Below are positions 15,701 through 24,030 of a DNA stretch of 64,000 nucleotides, one piece after another. The stretch is from Anaerolineae bacterium. GTDB taxonomy: Bacteria > Chloroflexota > Anaerolineae > SpSt-600. Both the position numbers and the translations under genes were made by a program. The notes under the pieces were generated by a model. It was not told where the DNA came from. It searched no databases and worked only from the letters and a program-made list of their open reading frames with translations. The stretch is from positions 19,203 through 83,202 of the forward strand of contig JANXAG010000007.1 of the NCBI GenBank assembly GCA_025062375.1. Reading direction: 5' to 3'. Position 1 is the first letter of the stretch, and every line of letters begins with the position of its first letter.

Positions 15701-18534
15701 CTGTACCAGCGATGTTTGGAGACTACCACATTTACAGAGGCAGGCAGGCCATCCCTTTCAGGCGTTTTCACCGTTACAATGTCCACCTGCTGCTTCTTCC
15801 CAGCTTCTCCAACCCAGGAGCGTGGGGAAAGGCCAATGTAAAACTCGCCCCTGTGAACGGTTACGAAGGCTTGAGAAGCCACTTCTCTGCCGTCCACATC
15901 CACCACCCTTACATCAATGGTGAAGAACTGAGAGAGCTTTTTGGTAGATATATCGGCCGGGATGGTGAAGGAAAACAGCCCCTGCGCATCGGTCTTCCCC
16001 TCGCCCGAGGCTATGTTTTCCCCATAGGGGCCATACCTTTCCTCTCCCCACTCGTAATCGGTGAAACTGTAATAGGGGTAATCGGGGTGATAGAAGTAAT
16101 AGTCCTGGCTCATAACAGACCAGTAGACCCGGGCTTCCTTGACCGGCTGACCGAAGTAGTAAATGGCTGAGATAGTGACAGTGATGTTTTCGCCGTGTAT
16201 GTAGTTTTCCTTGTCGGTCTTGAGGGAAACCTCAAACTCAGGCTTGCGGTACTCAGCAACCTGGAAGAAGCTCTCGGTCACTTCCCCCCCGATGGAAGCC
16301 TCAATCCGGTATTGGCCCAGGGAGGCTTCATCCCCGAGAGTGAGATCGCCGCTTATAGTGCCGTAAGGGCTCAGAACCTTTTCCTCTTCCTGGATAAGCT
16401 TCCCTTCAGCATCGTAAATCCTCACAAAGACCTTTTCTACGGGAGGCGGAAGCTCGTAGGCAGCATCGTTATCCAACCTGAACACTCCTTTGTAATGCAC
16501 CACTTGACCTGGCCTGTAAATCGGGCGATCGGTATAAAGGAAGGCAGCGTATCGCTTCGGTTCCAGGGAGACACTTAAACCGAACTCCCACGGGTTGAGG
16601 CCCGCATTCCACTCATTGGAAACTACCCCGAAAATCCCCTCGCCATAGGCGAAAGCGACGATATTACTCCAGGGATCAAACAACTTTTCAGCAAACTCTA
16701 TCGTGGCGACCCCATCCTGGCCAGTGATTCCTTCACCGAGGAAAGCCTCGGGTGTCCTGAGTTTAACCTTGACTGAAGGTAGAGGCTTGGCCGTTTTATA
16801 GTCCGTAACCCATACTAAGGCACCGGATGAGGAATATTTGAGCACAAGACCGGCATTGATCAGAGCGAAATACTGCTTGGGGACGTATCCATATTCCGCT
16901 GTTTCGGGGGTCTGGACCCTGAGCAGGTAAAGGCCAGGGGGAAGAGGGGAACCATCTTTTGCCCTGAGAGGAACAGTTATTCCTTCAGTCTTATTGAGGG
17001 GAGGCGAAACCCGCTGAGACCAGAAATTGATGAGAGAAGCCCGCTTCAGTGAGAAAAACTGGCTTTCAGACCCCTCTTCACCCACCCGATAGCGGTTTAC
17101 AAACATTTCCTCGTCCAATTGATAAAGGTAGAAATCAAGGCGAGAAACATTCACGTAGAAAACCCTGGCGTAAAGCTCTTTAGCCTCAGTGGCATCGTAG
17201 ATGATATCGCCAGCTGTGGCAAAATAGACAGCCGGGTCGAGGGCTCTCGTAGTGAAAGTGAAAACGTAATCTTCCTCTATAGCACTGCCATATAGGTCCG
17301 TTACGCCCTTCTTGATGGTAACAGTGTAGAGGGTTGACGGCTCCAGGCTAACACTTAAGTAGAAAGCATTGTCAAATTCGTTCCACCAGGTATAGACATC
17401 GGTAATGGTAGGGGTTATGACATACCTTCCAGCCAGGGTTTTAGGGTCTATAGGCGCATTAAAGTAGATAGTGATGCCCCAGAGATCAGCATCCTTCGCT
17501 CCATCGTGCGGACGGGTATAGGAAATAGCGGGATAGGGGACGGTCTCAAAGGACCACTGGAATGGGGATAAAAGGGTTCCCCCTAAGGCTGAGGCAGCCT
17601 CTTTCTCAATCTGGACCTGGTATTTTGTTCCGTATGCCAGTTTGCGGGCTGGGGTAAAGATGAGGGTATAATCATCTTCCCAGCGGAAAGAACCTGACAC
17701 CTTCTGCCCCTTTTCCACATCTATCAGCGAAAAATTCTCCTCCACCGATGAGCGCAGGGCCGGAGCGTTAAAGGTTACCGTTATTGGCGCCGTTAGAGGA
17801 ACATTGTGACCTGTGGGGCCTGAACTTTTGACATAGAAAGGCTCCGTGGTGAAACTCCAGGAGTAATCTTTTTCCAGGGCATTGCCTGAAGTATCCTTGA
17901 GACCAGCTTTCACTGTAACAGTATAAGAAGTTCCTGGAGCGAAAACTGGATCTGGCTTGAAAATAAATACTGAGGTATTGAGCCAGTAACCTCTTCCTTT
18001 CACTGGGGGCTGGATTTCCAGGGGCTGAGGGAGGTCCTTTTGCTCCTCTATGGCGCTGAGGGGGACTATGGGCCGGTTGAAGACCAGGGAAATAGAGCGG
18101 TTAACCTCCACATCTATGGAATCGGGAGCGGGCTGAACGGCTGAGACCTCAAGGTAACCGACCGATAGAAAAGAAAACTCCAGAGGCCGGTAAAGGGGTA
18201 AACCGGCAGTGTTTCTGGCTTCCACCCCGACCTTAACCTTGTAGGTGGTATCCCTGGCCCATCCCTCTTCAGGACGGAAAATCAGGGTATTCTTGCTCCA
18301 GGATATGTTGCCTTTGACCTGTGGGGTTATAGAAAAAGCTTTTTCCACCGAACTTCTGTCCATCGGCTGGTTAAAGGTTATGGTGATAGGTGTATCCACT
18401 TTTACCTCTTCCCCTTCGGCTGGGGAGAAAGAGAGGACGGCGGGTGGCTCTGGTGGGGCCTTTGGGGCACACGCCCCGCTTATGGCCAGAGAGAGTAGGG
18501 TTAATAAAGAAAAAAACCTGAAAATTTTGAGCAT
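12715..18534 (-). CDS. Bacterial alpha-2-macroglobulin lipoprotein with intact thioester motif
   Basis: 1,939 residues from ATG at 18534; a longer frame to 18570 has no better start. The signal peptide ends in a lipobox (ISGAC, Cys ~22), so it is membrane-anchored outside. Residues ~30-430 are four Big_5/SbsA-like Ig domains (each with a VTFNQPMD/ITIYFNAPID-type strand and an FTF/SFTTEP end). MG domains follow (FLYTDRPIYRPGQVVHYKG), then the A2M core (GYARIKVKLPDNLTTWRMDA). The thioester segment is YECIEQ with Cys ~1445 and Gln ~1448, followed by the helical toroid (YDGGWGWWG) and a C-terminal receptor-like domain (VVEDPIPAGVEIVDTSL). The family traps proteases by covalent linkage after bait cleavage. 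No pbpC (PBP1C), its usual partner in proteobacteria, is adjacent. Confidence 0.92.
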   Translation of the reverse strand: MLKIFRFFSLLTLLSLAISGACAPKAPPEPPAVLSFSPAEGEEVKVDTPITITFNQPMDRSSVEKAFSITPQVKGNISWSKNTLIFRPEEGWARDTTYKVKVGVEARNTAGLPLYRPLEFSFLSVGYLEVSAVQPAPDSIDVEVNRSISLVFNRPIVPLSAIEEQKDLPQPLEIQPPVKGRGYWLNTSVFIFKPDPVFAPGTSYTVTVKAGLKDTSGNALEKDYSWSFTTEPFYVKSSGPTGHNVPLTAPITVTFNAPALRSSVEENFSLIDVEKGQKVSGSFRWEDDYTLIFTPARKLAYGTKYQVQIEKEAASALGGTLLSPFQWSFETVPYPAISYTRPHDGAKDADLWGITIYFNAPIDPKTLAGRYVITPTITDVYTWWNEFDNAFYLSVSLEPSTLYTVTIKKGVTDLYGSAIEEDYVFTFTTRALDPAVYFATAGDIIYDATEAKELYARVFYVNVSRLDFYLYQLDEEMFVNRYRVGEEGSESQFFSLKRASLINFWSQRVSPPLNKTEGITVPLRAKDGSPLPPGLYLLRVQTPETAEYGYVPKQYFALINAGLVLKYSSSGALVWVTDYKTAKPLPSVKVKLRTPEAFLGEGITGQDGVATIEFAEKLFDPWSNIVAFAYGEGIFGVVSNEWNAGLNPWEFGLSVSLEPKRYAAFLYTDRPIYRPGQVVHYKGVFRLDNDAAYELPPPVEKVFVRIYDAEGKLIQEEEKVLSPYGTISGDLTLGDEASLGQYRIEASIGGEVTESFFQVAEYRKPEFEVSLKTDKENYIHGENITVTISAIYYFGQPVKEARVYWSVMSQDYYFYHPDYPYYSFTDYEWGEERYGPYGENIASGEGKTDAQGLFSFTIPADISTKKLSQFFTIDVRVVDVDGREVASQAFVTVHRGEFYIGLSPRSWVGEAGKKQQVDIVTVKTPERDGLPASVNVVVSKHRWYSVQEEQEDGTFRWVTKVEDTPVLTTTVKLNERGQGVVEFIPDEGGTYKITAYVRDRLGNEIRSATYLWVSSREYVSWPRTQELKIDLIPDKKEYRPGDTARILIPSPYPKPVNALLTLERGRIMEHRVLTVTPGGFTVDIPLSEKHAPNVYVSVLLLRGEAGDESLELYRTGYLNLSVSPESKLLKVQITPDREKAGPGEVVNFEVRVTDPRGRGVETELSLALVDKAVLALAAKPPSLIQSFWQERPVGVHTSASLAVAAERLLPPRGKGGGGGPGEFALIRREFLDTAYWVASLQTDSNGYARIKVKLPDNLTTWRMDAKGVTTSELMGESQKDIVVSKDLLIRPLLPRFFTTGDQAEIGATVHNNTSQSLEVKVSLEATGLEVQGNSSSTVSIPPYDKALIRWKVKVPGVGKAVVTMRASGGQFSDAVEMTLPVHHYSTPEVVSTAGVLEEDGERIELIRLPQVMDTALSKLVVKLEPSLAAAIQGGLTYLEHFPYECIEQIVSKFLPNVFTYRALKELGIEDEELKAKLAQMVGVGLQRIYARQNYDGGWGWWGFDSSSLNLTSYVLLGLVEARDAGFVVDQKVMKRAALFIKENLYVANEHESARADIQAFALYVLARYGEGDVSRCMALYRERKNVGLGHYGKAFLAMALHILSPAETLPIDTLLDEILGQAIMDATGAHWEEVENPYWAMNTDTRSTSIVLSAFSRIKPAHPLLPNVVRWLMAARKEDRWASTYETAWAIMGLTDYMKATGELKASYRYLLRLNGQEIASGEVSPEKIRQVFEKEIPAAQLRAEGFNNLTLRRSPPQGQEKGTGRLYYSAFLRYFVPVEKVEELNRGIVIQRRYTDPSCQKEICPSITRAEVGQLIKVNLTIVAPRYLTHLVVEDPIPAGVEIVDTSLKTVSILYQTEGALRREGNSEPIWWWYPTHADRRDEKLVLFATYLGPGTYEYSYLIKAGLPGEFKVLPAVAYEMYFPHVFGRTGGTIFTIR

Positions 18535-18597
18535 GACAGCGACCCCTTTTTGAATTTTAAACCATAACATTGACGCAACAACTCGACTCCGAGTTCC

Positions 18598-18626
18598 ATG
18601 ATATCACTTTCTGCAATTTTTAGCAA
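18598..18626 (-). promoter_or_regulatory. Probable promoter for the macroglobulin gene
   Basis: On the minus strand: -35 TTGCTA (18626-18621), 17-base spacer, -10 TATCAT (18603-18598). It would give a ~57-base leader. The elements are only moderate matches. Confidence 0.45.
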
Positions 18627-18635
18627 ACCTCAACA

Positions 18636-18793
18636 AAAAGGGAACGAGCAGCCGCCTCCTGCATCCTGCCCACGAGTGGGACCCAGAACCCCGGCAAACC
18701 TTATGCCCACGAGGGTGGGAAAAATCGGGGGGGTGGAGGGGGGCGAAAGCCCCCATCCTGGGGGACTTTGGGGGTGCCCCCACATTCTTTCCT
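18636..18793. other. G-rich, hairpin-rich intergenic stretch
   Basis: This gap between the endonuclease IV-like gene and the macroglobulin promoter has no credible gene. It contains short hairpins (CCCACGAGTGGG at ~18670; CCCACGAGGGTGGG at ~18708) and, on the plus strand between ~18727 and 18774, four runs of five to seven G. On the minus strand GGGGGC-TTTC-GCCCCC could serve as the end of the operon above, though its T-tract is displaced (GATTTTTCCC further on). Confidence 0.5.
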
Positions 18794-19636
18794 TCAAACC
18801 TGGCGAAGACTTTCCCACGTCCTCTGCAAAAGAAGCGCATCCTCCTCAAGGTTCGGACTTTCGCAGATAACAAGGCCTTTAACCCCGTAGTCTATAAGGG
18901 CTTGGAGCAACTCCTCATACCGGAAATCCGATTCTTTAAGGTTGAGATGCTCCTTCTCCCCCTTGGGGCCATAGTCAATCCCCGAAATATGGATATGCAT
19001 ATCCGCTAAAGCTTCTGGGCCAAGTTCATCCCTTATGAATTTGAGGACCGAGGCAAATTCCCTGTGGGAATTGAGTTTACCACCTGAGCGGGCATGGAGA
19101 TGAGCGAAATCAATGCAGGGAGCTAACCCAGATATTTCTTTGCTAAGGGATATAATTTCCTCTAAAGAGCCAAACTGAGAAGGTTTCCCCGTAGTCTCAG
19201 GCCGAAGCACCACTTCAACCCCTTCCGAATTCAAAATTTCCCTCACCTCCAAAATCTGCTCCCGGACCTTTTTCATCACCTCGCGGGGGCTATCGTTATG
19301 ATAAAAAGCAGGATGAAAGACAACGTTGCGGGCACCACATAGCCATCCAACCCTGGCAGCAGCTAAAAGCCTCTTCTTGCTGGCTTCAAGTTTTTCCCTC
19401 TCAGGAGAGTTAAGATTAATGTAGTAGGGGGCATGAACGCTCAGAATAACCCCGAGAGAGGAAGCAGTGGCTCTCACCAGCCTGGCTGCCTCTTCCCCCA
19501 TACTCACCCGCTGGACAAATTCCAGCTCCATACATCCAAGTCCGAGCTCCTTTATCCTCTTCACACCTTTCTCGCTGGAAGGAGGTTTGGGAGTACTCAG
19601 AGGAACTCCGGCTGTCCCAAACAGCAATTCGGTCAT
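18794..19636 (-). CDS. Endonuclease IV-family TIM-barrel protein
   Basis: 280 residues from ATG at 19636, which overlaps the ybeY stop as ATGA; a longer frame to 19684 would overlap ybeY by ~50 bases and is unlikely. The sequence has the metal-ligand series of Nfo-like AP endonucleases: LSVHAPYYINLNSPE, NVVFHPAFYH, VVLRPETTGKPSQFGS, PCIDFAHLHARSGG, DMHIHISGIDYGPKGEKEH and LVICESPN. In the family these bind three zinc ions and cleave DNA 5' of abasic sites. It is at the 3' end of the operon with ybeY and pgpH. A non-nuclease TIM-barrel role cannot be excluded, but the ligand set favours DNA repair. Confidence 0.82.
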   Translation of the reverse strand: MTELLFGTAGVPLSTPKPPSSEKGVKRIKELGLGCMELEFVQRVSMGEEAARLVRATASSLGVILSVHAPYYINLNSPEREKLEASKKRLLAAARVGWLCGARNVVFHPAFYHNDSPREVMKKVREQILEVREILNSEGVEVVLRPETTGKPSQFGSLEEIISLSKEISGLAPCIDFAHLHARSGGKLNSHREFASVLKFIRDELGPEALADMHIHISGIDYGPKGEKEHLNLKESDFRYEELLQALIDYGVKGLVICESPNLEEDALLLQRTWESLRQV

Positions 19637-20097
19637 AGCTTTTCCTCCGTAAATATTTCTCTTATCGCCTCCTGTCTGGCCCACATCTTTACCCTTTCTC
19701 CTTCATCGTCATCCCTGTAGCCCAGGAGGTGAAGCACGCCGTGGATCACCAGAGTTATCAACTCCTCCATAAAAGAATGGCCCAGCTCCCTTGCCTGTTC
19801 TTCGGCCCTCTGCCAGGATATTACAACATCCCCCAGATAATCCTTAGCTTCCGGAGCCGTAACGAACTCGCTTTCCCCTTCAGTGTAAAATGCCAGCACA
19901 TCGGTGGGCTCATCTACTCCCTTGAAACGGGCATTGAGGCGAGCTATTTCTTCATCTCCGGTTATCAGGATAGTGAGCTTACCTTTATCCTTCCCTTCAT
20001 GGCGGAGGACGAAGGCAGCAGCCTGGGCGAGCTTCTTTAAATCTTTTTTCCTTAGAGGAGGAGGGAGCTCTCCTGGAAGTACTTCAACCTTTGCCAT
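19633..20097 (-). CDS. ybeY: Endoribonuclease YbeY (third zinc ligand altered)
   Basis: 154 residues. YbeY is a zinc-dependent RNase for 16S rRNA 3' maturation and ribosome quality control. FKGVDEPTDVLAFYTE and GDVVISWQRAEEQARELGHS are typical, and the zinc motif is HGVLHLLGYRDDDEGER near residue 120. The family motif is HGxLHLxGYDH; here the first two His are present and the third is replaced, with Asp in that region. Asp can bind zinc, so activity is not ruled out. It overlaps the pgpH 3' end by 14 bases, the same gene order as in Firmicutes (yqfF-ybeY). Confidence 0.9.
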   Translation of the reverse strand: MAKVEVLPGELPPPLRKKDLKKLAQAAAFVLRHEGKDKGKLTILITGDEEIARLNARFKGVDEPTDVLAFYTEGESEFVTAPEAKDYLGDVVISWQRAEEQARELGHSFMEELITLVIHGVLHLLGYRDDDEGERVKMWARQEAIREIFTEEKL

Positions 20098-22126
20098 CGC
20101 CTTCCTCTTGCTCCGGATACTGGATTCGGGGGTGGAATACTCCCTGAAGGGCGGTTATGAAGGTTTTGCGGATCTCCTCAATCTCCTTTAAAGTGAGCCC
20201 GCTCTCATCCAACTCCCCTTTATCCAGCTTATCCTTTATCACTCTACGCACAATCTTTTCAACCTCCTCGGGGGAAGAGGGCCTGGCGGCTCTTACGGCT
20301 GCTTCACAGGAATCGGCCAGCATAACAATGGCTGTTTCCCTGGTGCGAGGGCGTGGCCCTGGATACCGAAAACAAGAGTCGTCCCCTACGCTTCCGTTCT
20401 GACGCTTGCATTCTTCATGGTAAAAATACGGAGTTATATCGGTCCCGTGGTGCTGGGCGATAAAGTCCTGAATTTGCTGGGGCAGGCGATACTTCCGGGC
20501 CAGGTCCAGCCCATCCTTTACATGGCTTACTATTATCCGAGCACTGGTGCGAGGGTCAAGAGAGCGGTGGGCGTTAACTCCATTCATCTGATTTTCGACG
20601 AAAAAATACGGATGGAGGCTCTTGCCCACATCGTGATAATAGGCTCCAACCCTGGTCAAAAGAGCGTTGGCTCCGATATTCTCGGCAGCCTGTTCAGCTA
20701 TATTGGCCACCAAGAGACTGTGATGGTAGGTCCCAGGGGCTCTGAGGAGGAGAAGCCGGAGCAAAGGGTGAGTTGGGCGTGAGAGTTCCACAAGGTGCAG
20801 TGGGGTAATGGACCCTAAAAAGCTTCCCAGGACAAAAGAGCTCCCCAGGGTCAGAACAACGGAAATAATCCCATTGATAAATGCAATTCCTCCTAGGAAA
20901 GCCATCTCTGTGGGGTTGGGGTTCCCCCAAGGCAAGCGAAAGGCCAGTATTGTCCCGAACCCTCCGAAGCTGGAGGCCAAACCGGCATGGAGGTAAAGGT
21001 TGAGCCTGTCACCTTTTCCCAGCATCAGCAGGAAAAGGGAAGAGCTTGCTAACCAGTAAGATACAAGTTCCAGCGACACCCCAGCCATATAGCCGGAAAG
21101 GATGGAAAGGACCAGAGTTCCAGCCATGGCCAAGCCTTTACCGGCTGTCAAGAAAAGAAGAGCAGCACAAGAAGCAACAGGCAAAAGGTAGGGCAAAAAA
21201 CCCTGACCTGAGGAAATGAATTTTGCTAAAGTTAAAAAGGATGCAAAGATCAGGAGTAAAGGAGTCCGAGAGTTTGAAAGGTAAAAGGCCAGCCCTACAG
21301 TAGCGGTGCTGGCTAAAGCAAAAGCCCCCAGGAATTTATAGAAACAAAAGGAAGGTTTATTCAACCCCAGAGCTTCCATTGCCTCCAGCTCCAGAGGCCC
21401 CACCACACTTCCCGCTCTTGTGATCACCTCGCCCTTTTCAACAGAACGGATTACGGGTTTCACCGCTTCTCGCGCAAGCTTTTTAGCCTCCTCGGTCTTT
21501 TCATAATTGATAAAGGAGTTCGGGGAAACGAGGCTCCCGGCTATGCTGGCTACCACCTTTGCTTCTTCCTCGCTCAAATCCCAGCTTACCATTGCCGGTA
21601 TAGCCCGTCTCACTTCAAGGAGGCGGTCCTGCCGAATCTCACTCCGCATAGCTCTCTCCAAAACCGAAAGAATCTCTCCCGATACCATTTCCCAGCGGGG
21701 TTCGGGGATAGAGAGCAGTGCAGATATGATCTCTTCAGTAAGAGTTATTCCCTCCATTGAGGCCAGCCAGAGCTTTTTCTCCTCTGGGGTCCCGTATGGA
21801 TCTGAGCGAACAGCCTCTACGAAATTGATCACGGCCGTAGCCTTTGCGAGTTGCCTCCGGGCGATGGAGGGATCTGGAGGGTCGTAAATCTCCTCAACAG
21901 AGGCTTCTGCCTGAGCTCTGGCTTTCTCCGTCAGAACCTGGCTCACGTAGGAAAGCTTTCTCGGGGAACGGATATCGTAGGGGCTCACATCTCCAAGTTT
22001 GAGGTTTACCGCCCGGGCGCCTGGCTCCCAGGTGAGGATTAAGGTTATGAGAATAGCAAAGGAGAAGAAAAGCAAAATAGTGCCAACTTTTCTGGCCAGT
22101 TCAGGCCAGAATAATTTGCCTTCCAT
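20084..22126 (-). CDS. pgpH: PgpH-type 7TMR-HD membrane protein, probable c-di-AMP phosphodiesterase
   Basis: 680 residues. One N-terminal membrane segment (~10-32); a large extracellular 7TMR-HDED domain (~50-265, with SPYDIRSPRKLSYVS and VLTEKARAQAEASVEEIYDP); about seven membrane segments (~270-455); then a cytoplasmic HD domain with APGTYHHSLLVANIAEQAAE and GAYYHDVGKSLHP, and RETAIVMLADSCEAAVRA near the end. In Listeria and Bacillus this family hydrolyses cyclic di-AMP. Its presence suggests c-di-AMP signalling here, though no cyclase is in the window. It precedes ybeY and follows yqeY by six bases. Confidence 0.9.
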   Translation of the reverse strand: MEGKLFWPELARKVGTILLFFSFAILITLILTWEPGARAVNLKLGDVSPYDIRSPRKLSYVSQVLTEKARAQAEASVEEIYDPPDPSIARRQLAKATAVINFVEAVRSDPYGTPEEKKLWLASMEGITLTEEIISALLSIPEPRWEMVSGEILSVLERAMRSEIRQDRLLEVRRAIPAMVSWDLSEEEAKVVASIAGSLVSPNSFINYEKTEEAKKLAREAVKPVIRSVEKGEVITRAGSVVGPLELEAMEALGLNKPSFCFYKFLGAFALASTATVGLAFYLSNSRTPLLLIFASFLTLAKFISSGQGFLPYLLPVASCAALLFLTAGKGLAMAGTLVLSILSGYMAGVSLELVSYWLASSSLFLLMLGKGDRLNLYLHAGLASSFGGFGTILAFRLPWGNPNPTEMAFLGGIAFINGIISVVLTLGSSFVLGSFLGSITPLHLVELSRPTHPLLRLLLLRAPGTYHHSLLVANIAEQAAENIGANALLTRVGAYYHDVGKSLHPYFFVENQMNGVNAHRSLDPRTSARIIVSHVKDGLDLARKYRLPQQIQDFIAQHHGTDITPYFYHEECKRQNGSVGDDSCFRYPGPRPRTRETAIVMLADSCEAAVRAARPSSPEEVEKIVRRVIKDKLDKGELDESGLTLKEIEEIRKTFITALQGVFHPRIQYPEQEEGDGKG

Positions 22127-22132
22127 AGCTTT

Positions 22133-22582
22133 TTAAAGGCTTGCCAGCAACTCCTGAACGATTTGACTGACAAGGCTTCCATCGGCCCGGCCCCTGACCC
22201 TGGGCATCAAGACTTTCATAACTTGTCCCAGCTGGCGGGGACTGGTGGCCCCTACCTCTTCTATGGCCTGGCGGGCCATTTCCATTATCTCCTCTCGGGA
22301 GAGGGGCCTGGGGAGGTAAGCTTCAAGAACAGCTAACTCTTCCTTTTCCTGAAGGGCCAGGTCTTCCCTACCGCCCCGGGAAAATTCCTCAATGGCTTCC
22401 CGGCGTTTCCTGGCCTCATCAGCGATGACGGCTATGATTTCATCTTCGGTTAATTCCCGCATTTTATCCACTTCAGCCCTGCGAATAGCAGTCTTAAGCA
22501 TCCTGAGGGCCGCGAGCTTCCTTTCGTCCTTGCTCCTCATAGCCTCTTTTAATTCCTGGTCAATTTTTTCTTTTAAGCCCAT
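22133..22582 (-). CDS. yqeY: GatB/YqeY-domain protein
   Basis: 149 residues, the usual YqeY size. It begins MGLKEKIDQELKEAMRSKDE, continues RKLAALRMLKTAIRRAEVDK and ends with the helical tail also found at the C-terminus of GatB (TSPRQLGQVMKVLMPRVRGR). The tail binds tRNA in GatB; the free-standing protein is thought to act on tRNA, but its role is not established. It directly follows gatB by eight bases, which matches the domain relationship. GGAGGGGAA precedes the ATG. Confidence 0.88.
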   Translation of the reverse strand: MGLKEKIDQELKEAMRSKDERKLAALRMLKTAIRRAEVDKMRELTEDEIIAVIADEARKRREAIEEFSRGGREDLALQEKEELAVLEAYLPRPLSREEIMEMARQAIEEVGATSPRQLGQVMKVLMPRVRGRADGSLVSQIVQELLASL

Positions 22583-22590
22583 TTCCCCTC

Positions 22591-24030
22591 CTAACGGTTT
22601 TTAAGCTGATCCAGCTTCTCCTTCAGAAGCCTGGAAGCGAGGGCGGGATCCGCTCGTCCGCCAGTGGCTTTCATCACTTGGCCCATGAAGAAACCAAAGG
22701 TGGACTCTTTTCCCCCAAGGTACCTCTCCAGAGCGTCCGGGTTGGCTCTAATGACCTCTTCTATCACTTTCACGATAGAAGCTTCGTCGGAAATAAGGGC
22801 GAGGCCTTTCCTGTCCACAATGGTTTCCGGGTCCTCTCCTGTGTTGAACATCTCCCTCAGCACCGCCTTAGCTGTGTTCTGGTTTATAACCCCTCTATCT
22901 ACCATATTTATGAGCCTAACGAGGCTCTCGGGAGAGAATTTAAGGGAGTCAAAAGTGGTATTTGTCTCCCCAAGAAGCCGGAAAATTTCCCCCGTTACCC
23001 AATGCACGAGTTTGCGGGGATTGGGATAGAGGGCAACGGAAGCTTCAAAGAAATCAGCTGCTTCTTTCTCAGCGGTGAGAATACGGGCTTCGGCAGGGGA
23101 TAGGCCATACTGCTTCTGAAAACGTTCGCTTCTGGCATCAGGTAACTCCGGAAGAGAAGCTTTAATCTCCTCCACCCATTCTCTGTTTATCACCAAAGGG
23201 GGAAGATCAGGCTCCGGAAAATAACGGTAATCATGAGCGTACTCTTTGGTGCGCTGGATTACGGTCTTCCCTCTCTCTTCATCCCAGCCTACAGTAATCT
23301 GTTCTACTTTCTCGCCCCGCTCCAGGAGTTTTTTCTGCCTTTCAATCTCGTATTCAAGAGCCTGTTTAACAAATCGGAAGGAATTTATATTCTTGATTTC
23401 CACCCTGGTCCCGAGTTCTGTGGAGCCTTTGGGCCTTAAAGAGACGTTGGCTTCACAGCGCATCGCCCCCTTTTCCATATCAGCTGTGGAGACCCCGAGG
23501 TAGCGGAGGATATTGCGTAACTTGACAAGGTATTGCCTCGCCTCCTCCGGCGAGCGGATATCGGGCTCGGTGACTATCTCCATGAGAGGCACACCTGCCC
23601 TGTTAAAATCTATGAGGGTGTAATCCCCCAGATGGAAAAGCTTGGCAGTATCTTCCTCCAGGTGAACCCTCCGGATCCTGATGCGCCGGACCTGGCCGTC
23701 TGCTTCCACCTCAAGCCAGCCGTTAAAGCAAAGAGGAAGGTCATACTGGGAAATCTGATAGCCTTTCGGAAGATCGGGATAAAAGTAGTTTTTGCGGTCA
23801 AATTTTGCAAATTCGGCAATCTGGCAGTGGAGGGCAAGGCCTGTCATTATGGTATATTCCACAGCCTTTCGGTTGATAACCGGCAAAGTCCCAGGCATAC
23901 CGAGACACACAGGACACACCAGGGTGTTAGGCTCAGCTCCAAAGGTTTCAGCACTGCACGAACAGAACATTTTGGACCTGGTAAGGAGCTGGACGTGGAC
24001 TTCCATCCCTATAACAGCTTCATATTCCAT
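22591..24030 (-). CDS. gatB: Aspartyl/glutamyl-tRNA(Asn/Gln) amidotransferase subunit B
   Basis: 479 residues. GatB is the kinase/tRNA-binding subunit of GatCAB, which turns Glu-tRNA-Gln (and often Asp-tRNA-Asn) into the amidated form. Visible: [40 protein letters not shown] segment with zinc cysteines (CSCSAETFG and [11 protein letters not shown]), [17 protein letters not shown] and the YqeY-like C-terminus. gatA and gatC are not in this window. It overlaps the upstream nicotinate phosphoribosyltransferase by 11 bases. Confidence 0.95.
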   Translation of the reverse strand: MEYEAVIGMEVHVQLLTRSKMFCSCSAETFGAEPNTLVCPVCLGMPGTLPVINRKAVEYTIMTGLALHCQIAEFAKFDRKNYFYPDLPKGYQISQYDLPLCFNGWLEVEADGQVRRIRIRRVHLEEDTAKLFHLGDYTLIDFNRAGVPLMEIVTEPDIRSPEEARQYLVKLRNILRYLGVSTADMEKGAMRCEANVSLRPKGSTELGTRVEIKNINSFRFVKQALEYEIERQKKLLERGEKVEQITVGWDEERGKTVIQRTKEYAHDYRYFPEPDLPPLVINREWVEEIKASLPELPDARSERFQKQYGLSPAEARILTAEKEAADFFEASVALYPNPRKLVHWVTGEIFRLLGETNTTFDSLKFSPESLVRLINMVDRGVINQNTAKAVLREMFNTGEDPETIVDRKGLALISDEASIVKVIEEVIRANPDALERYLGGKESTFGFFMGQVMKATGGRADPALASRLLKEKLDQLKNR

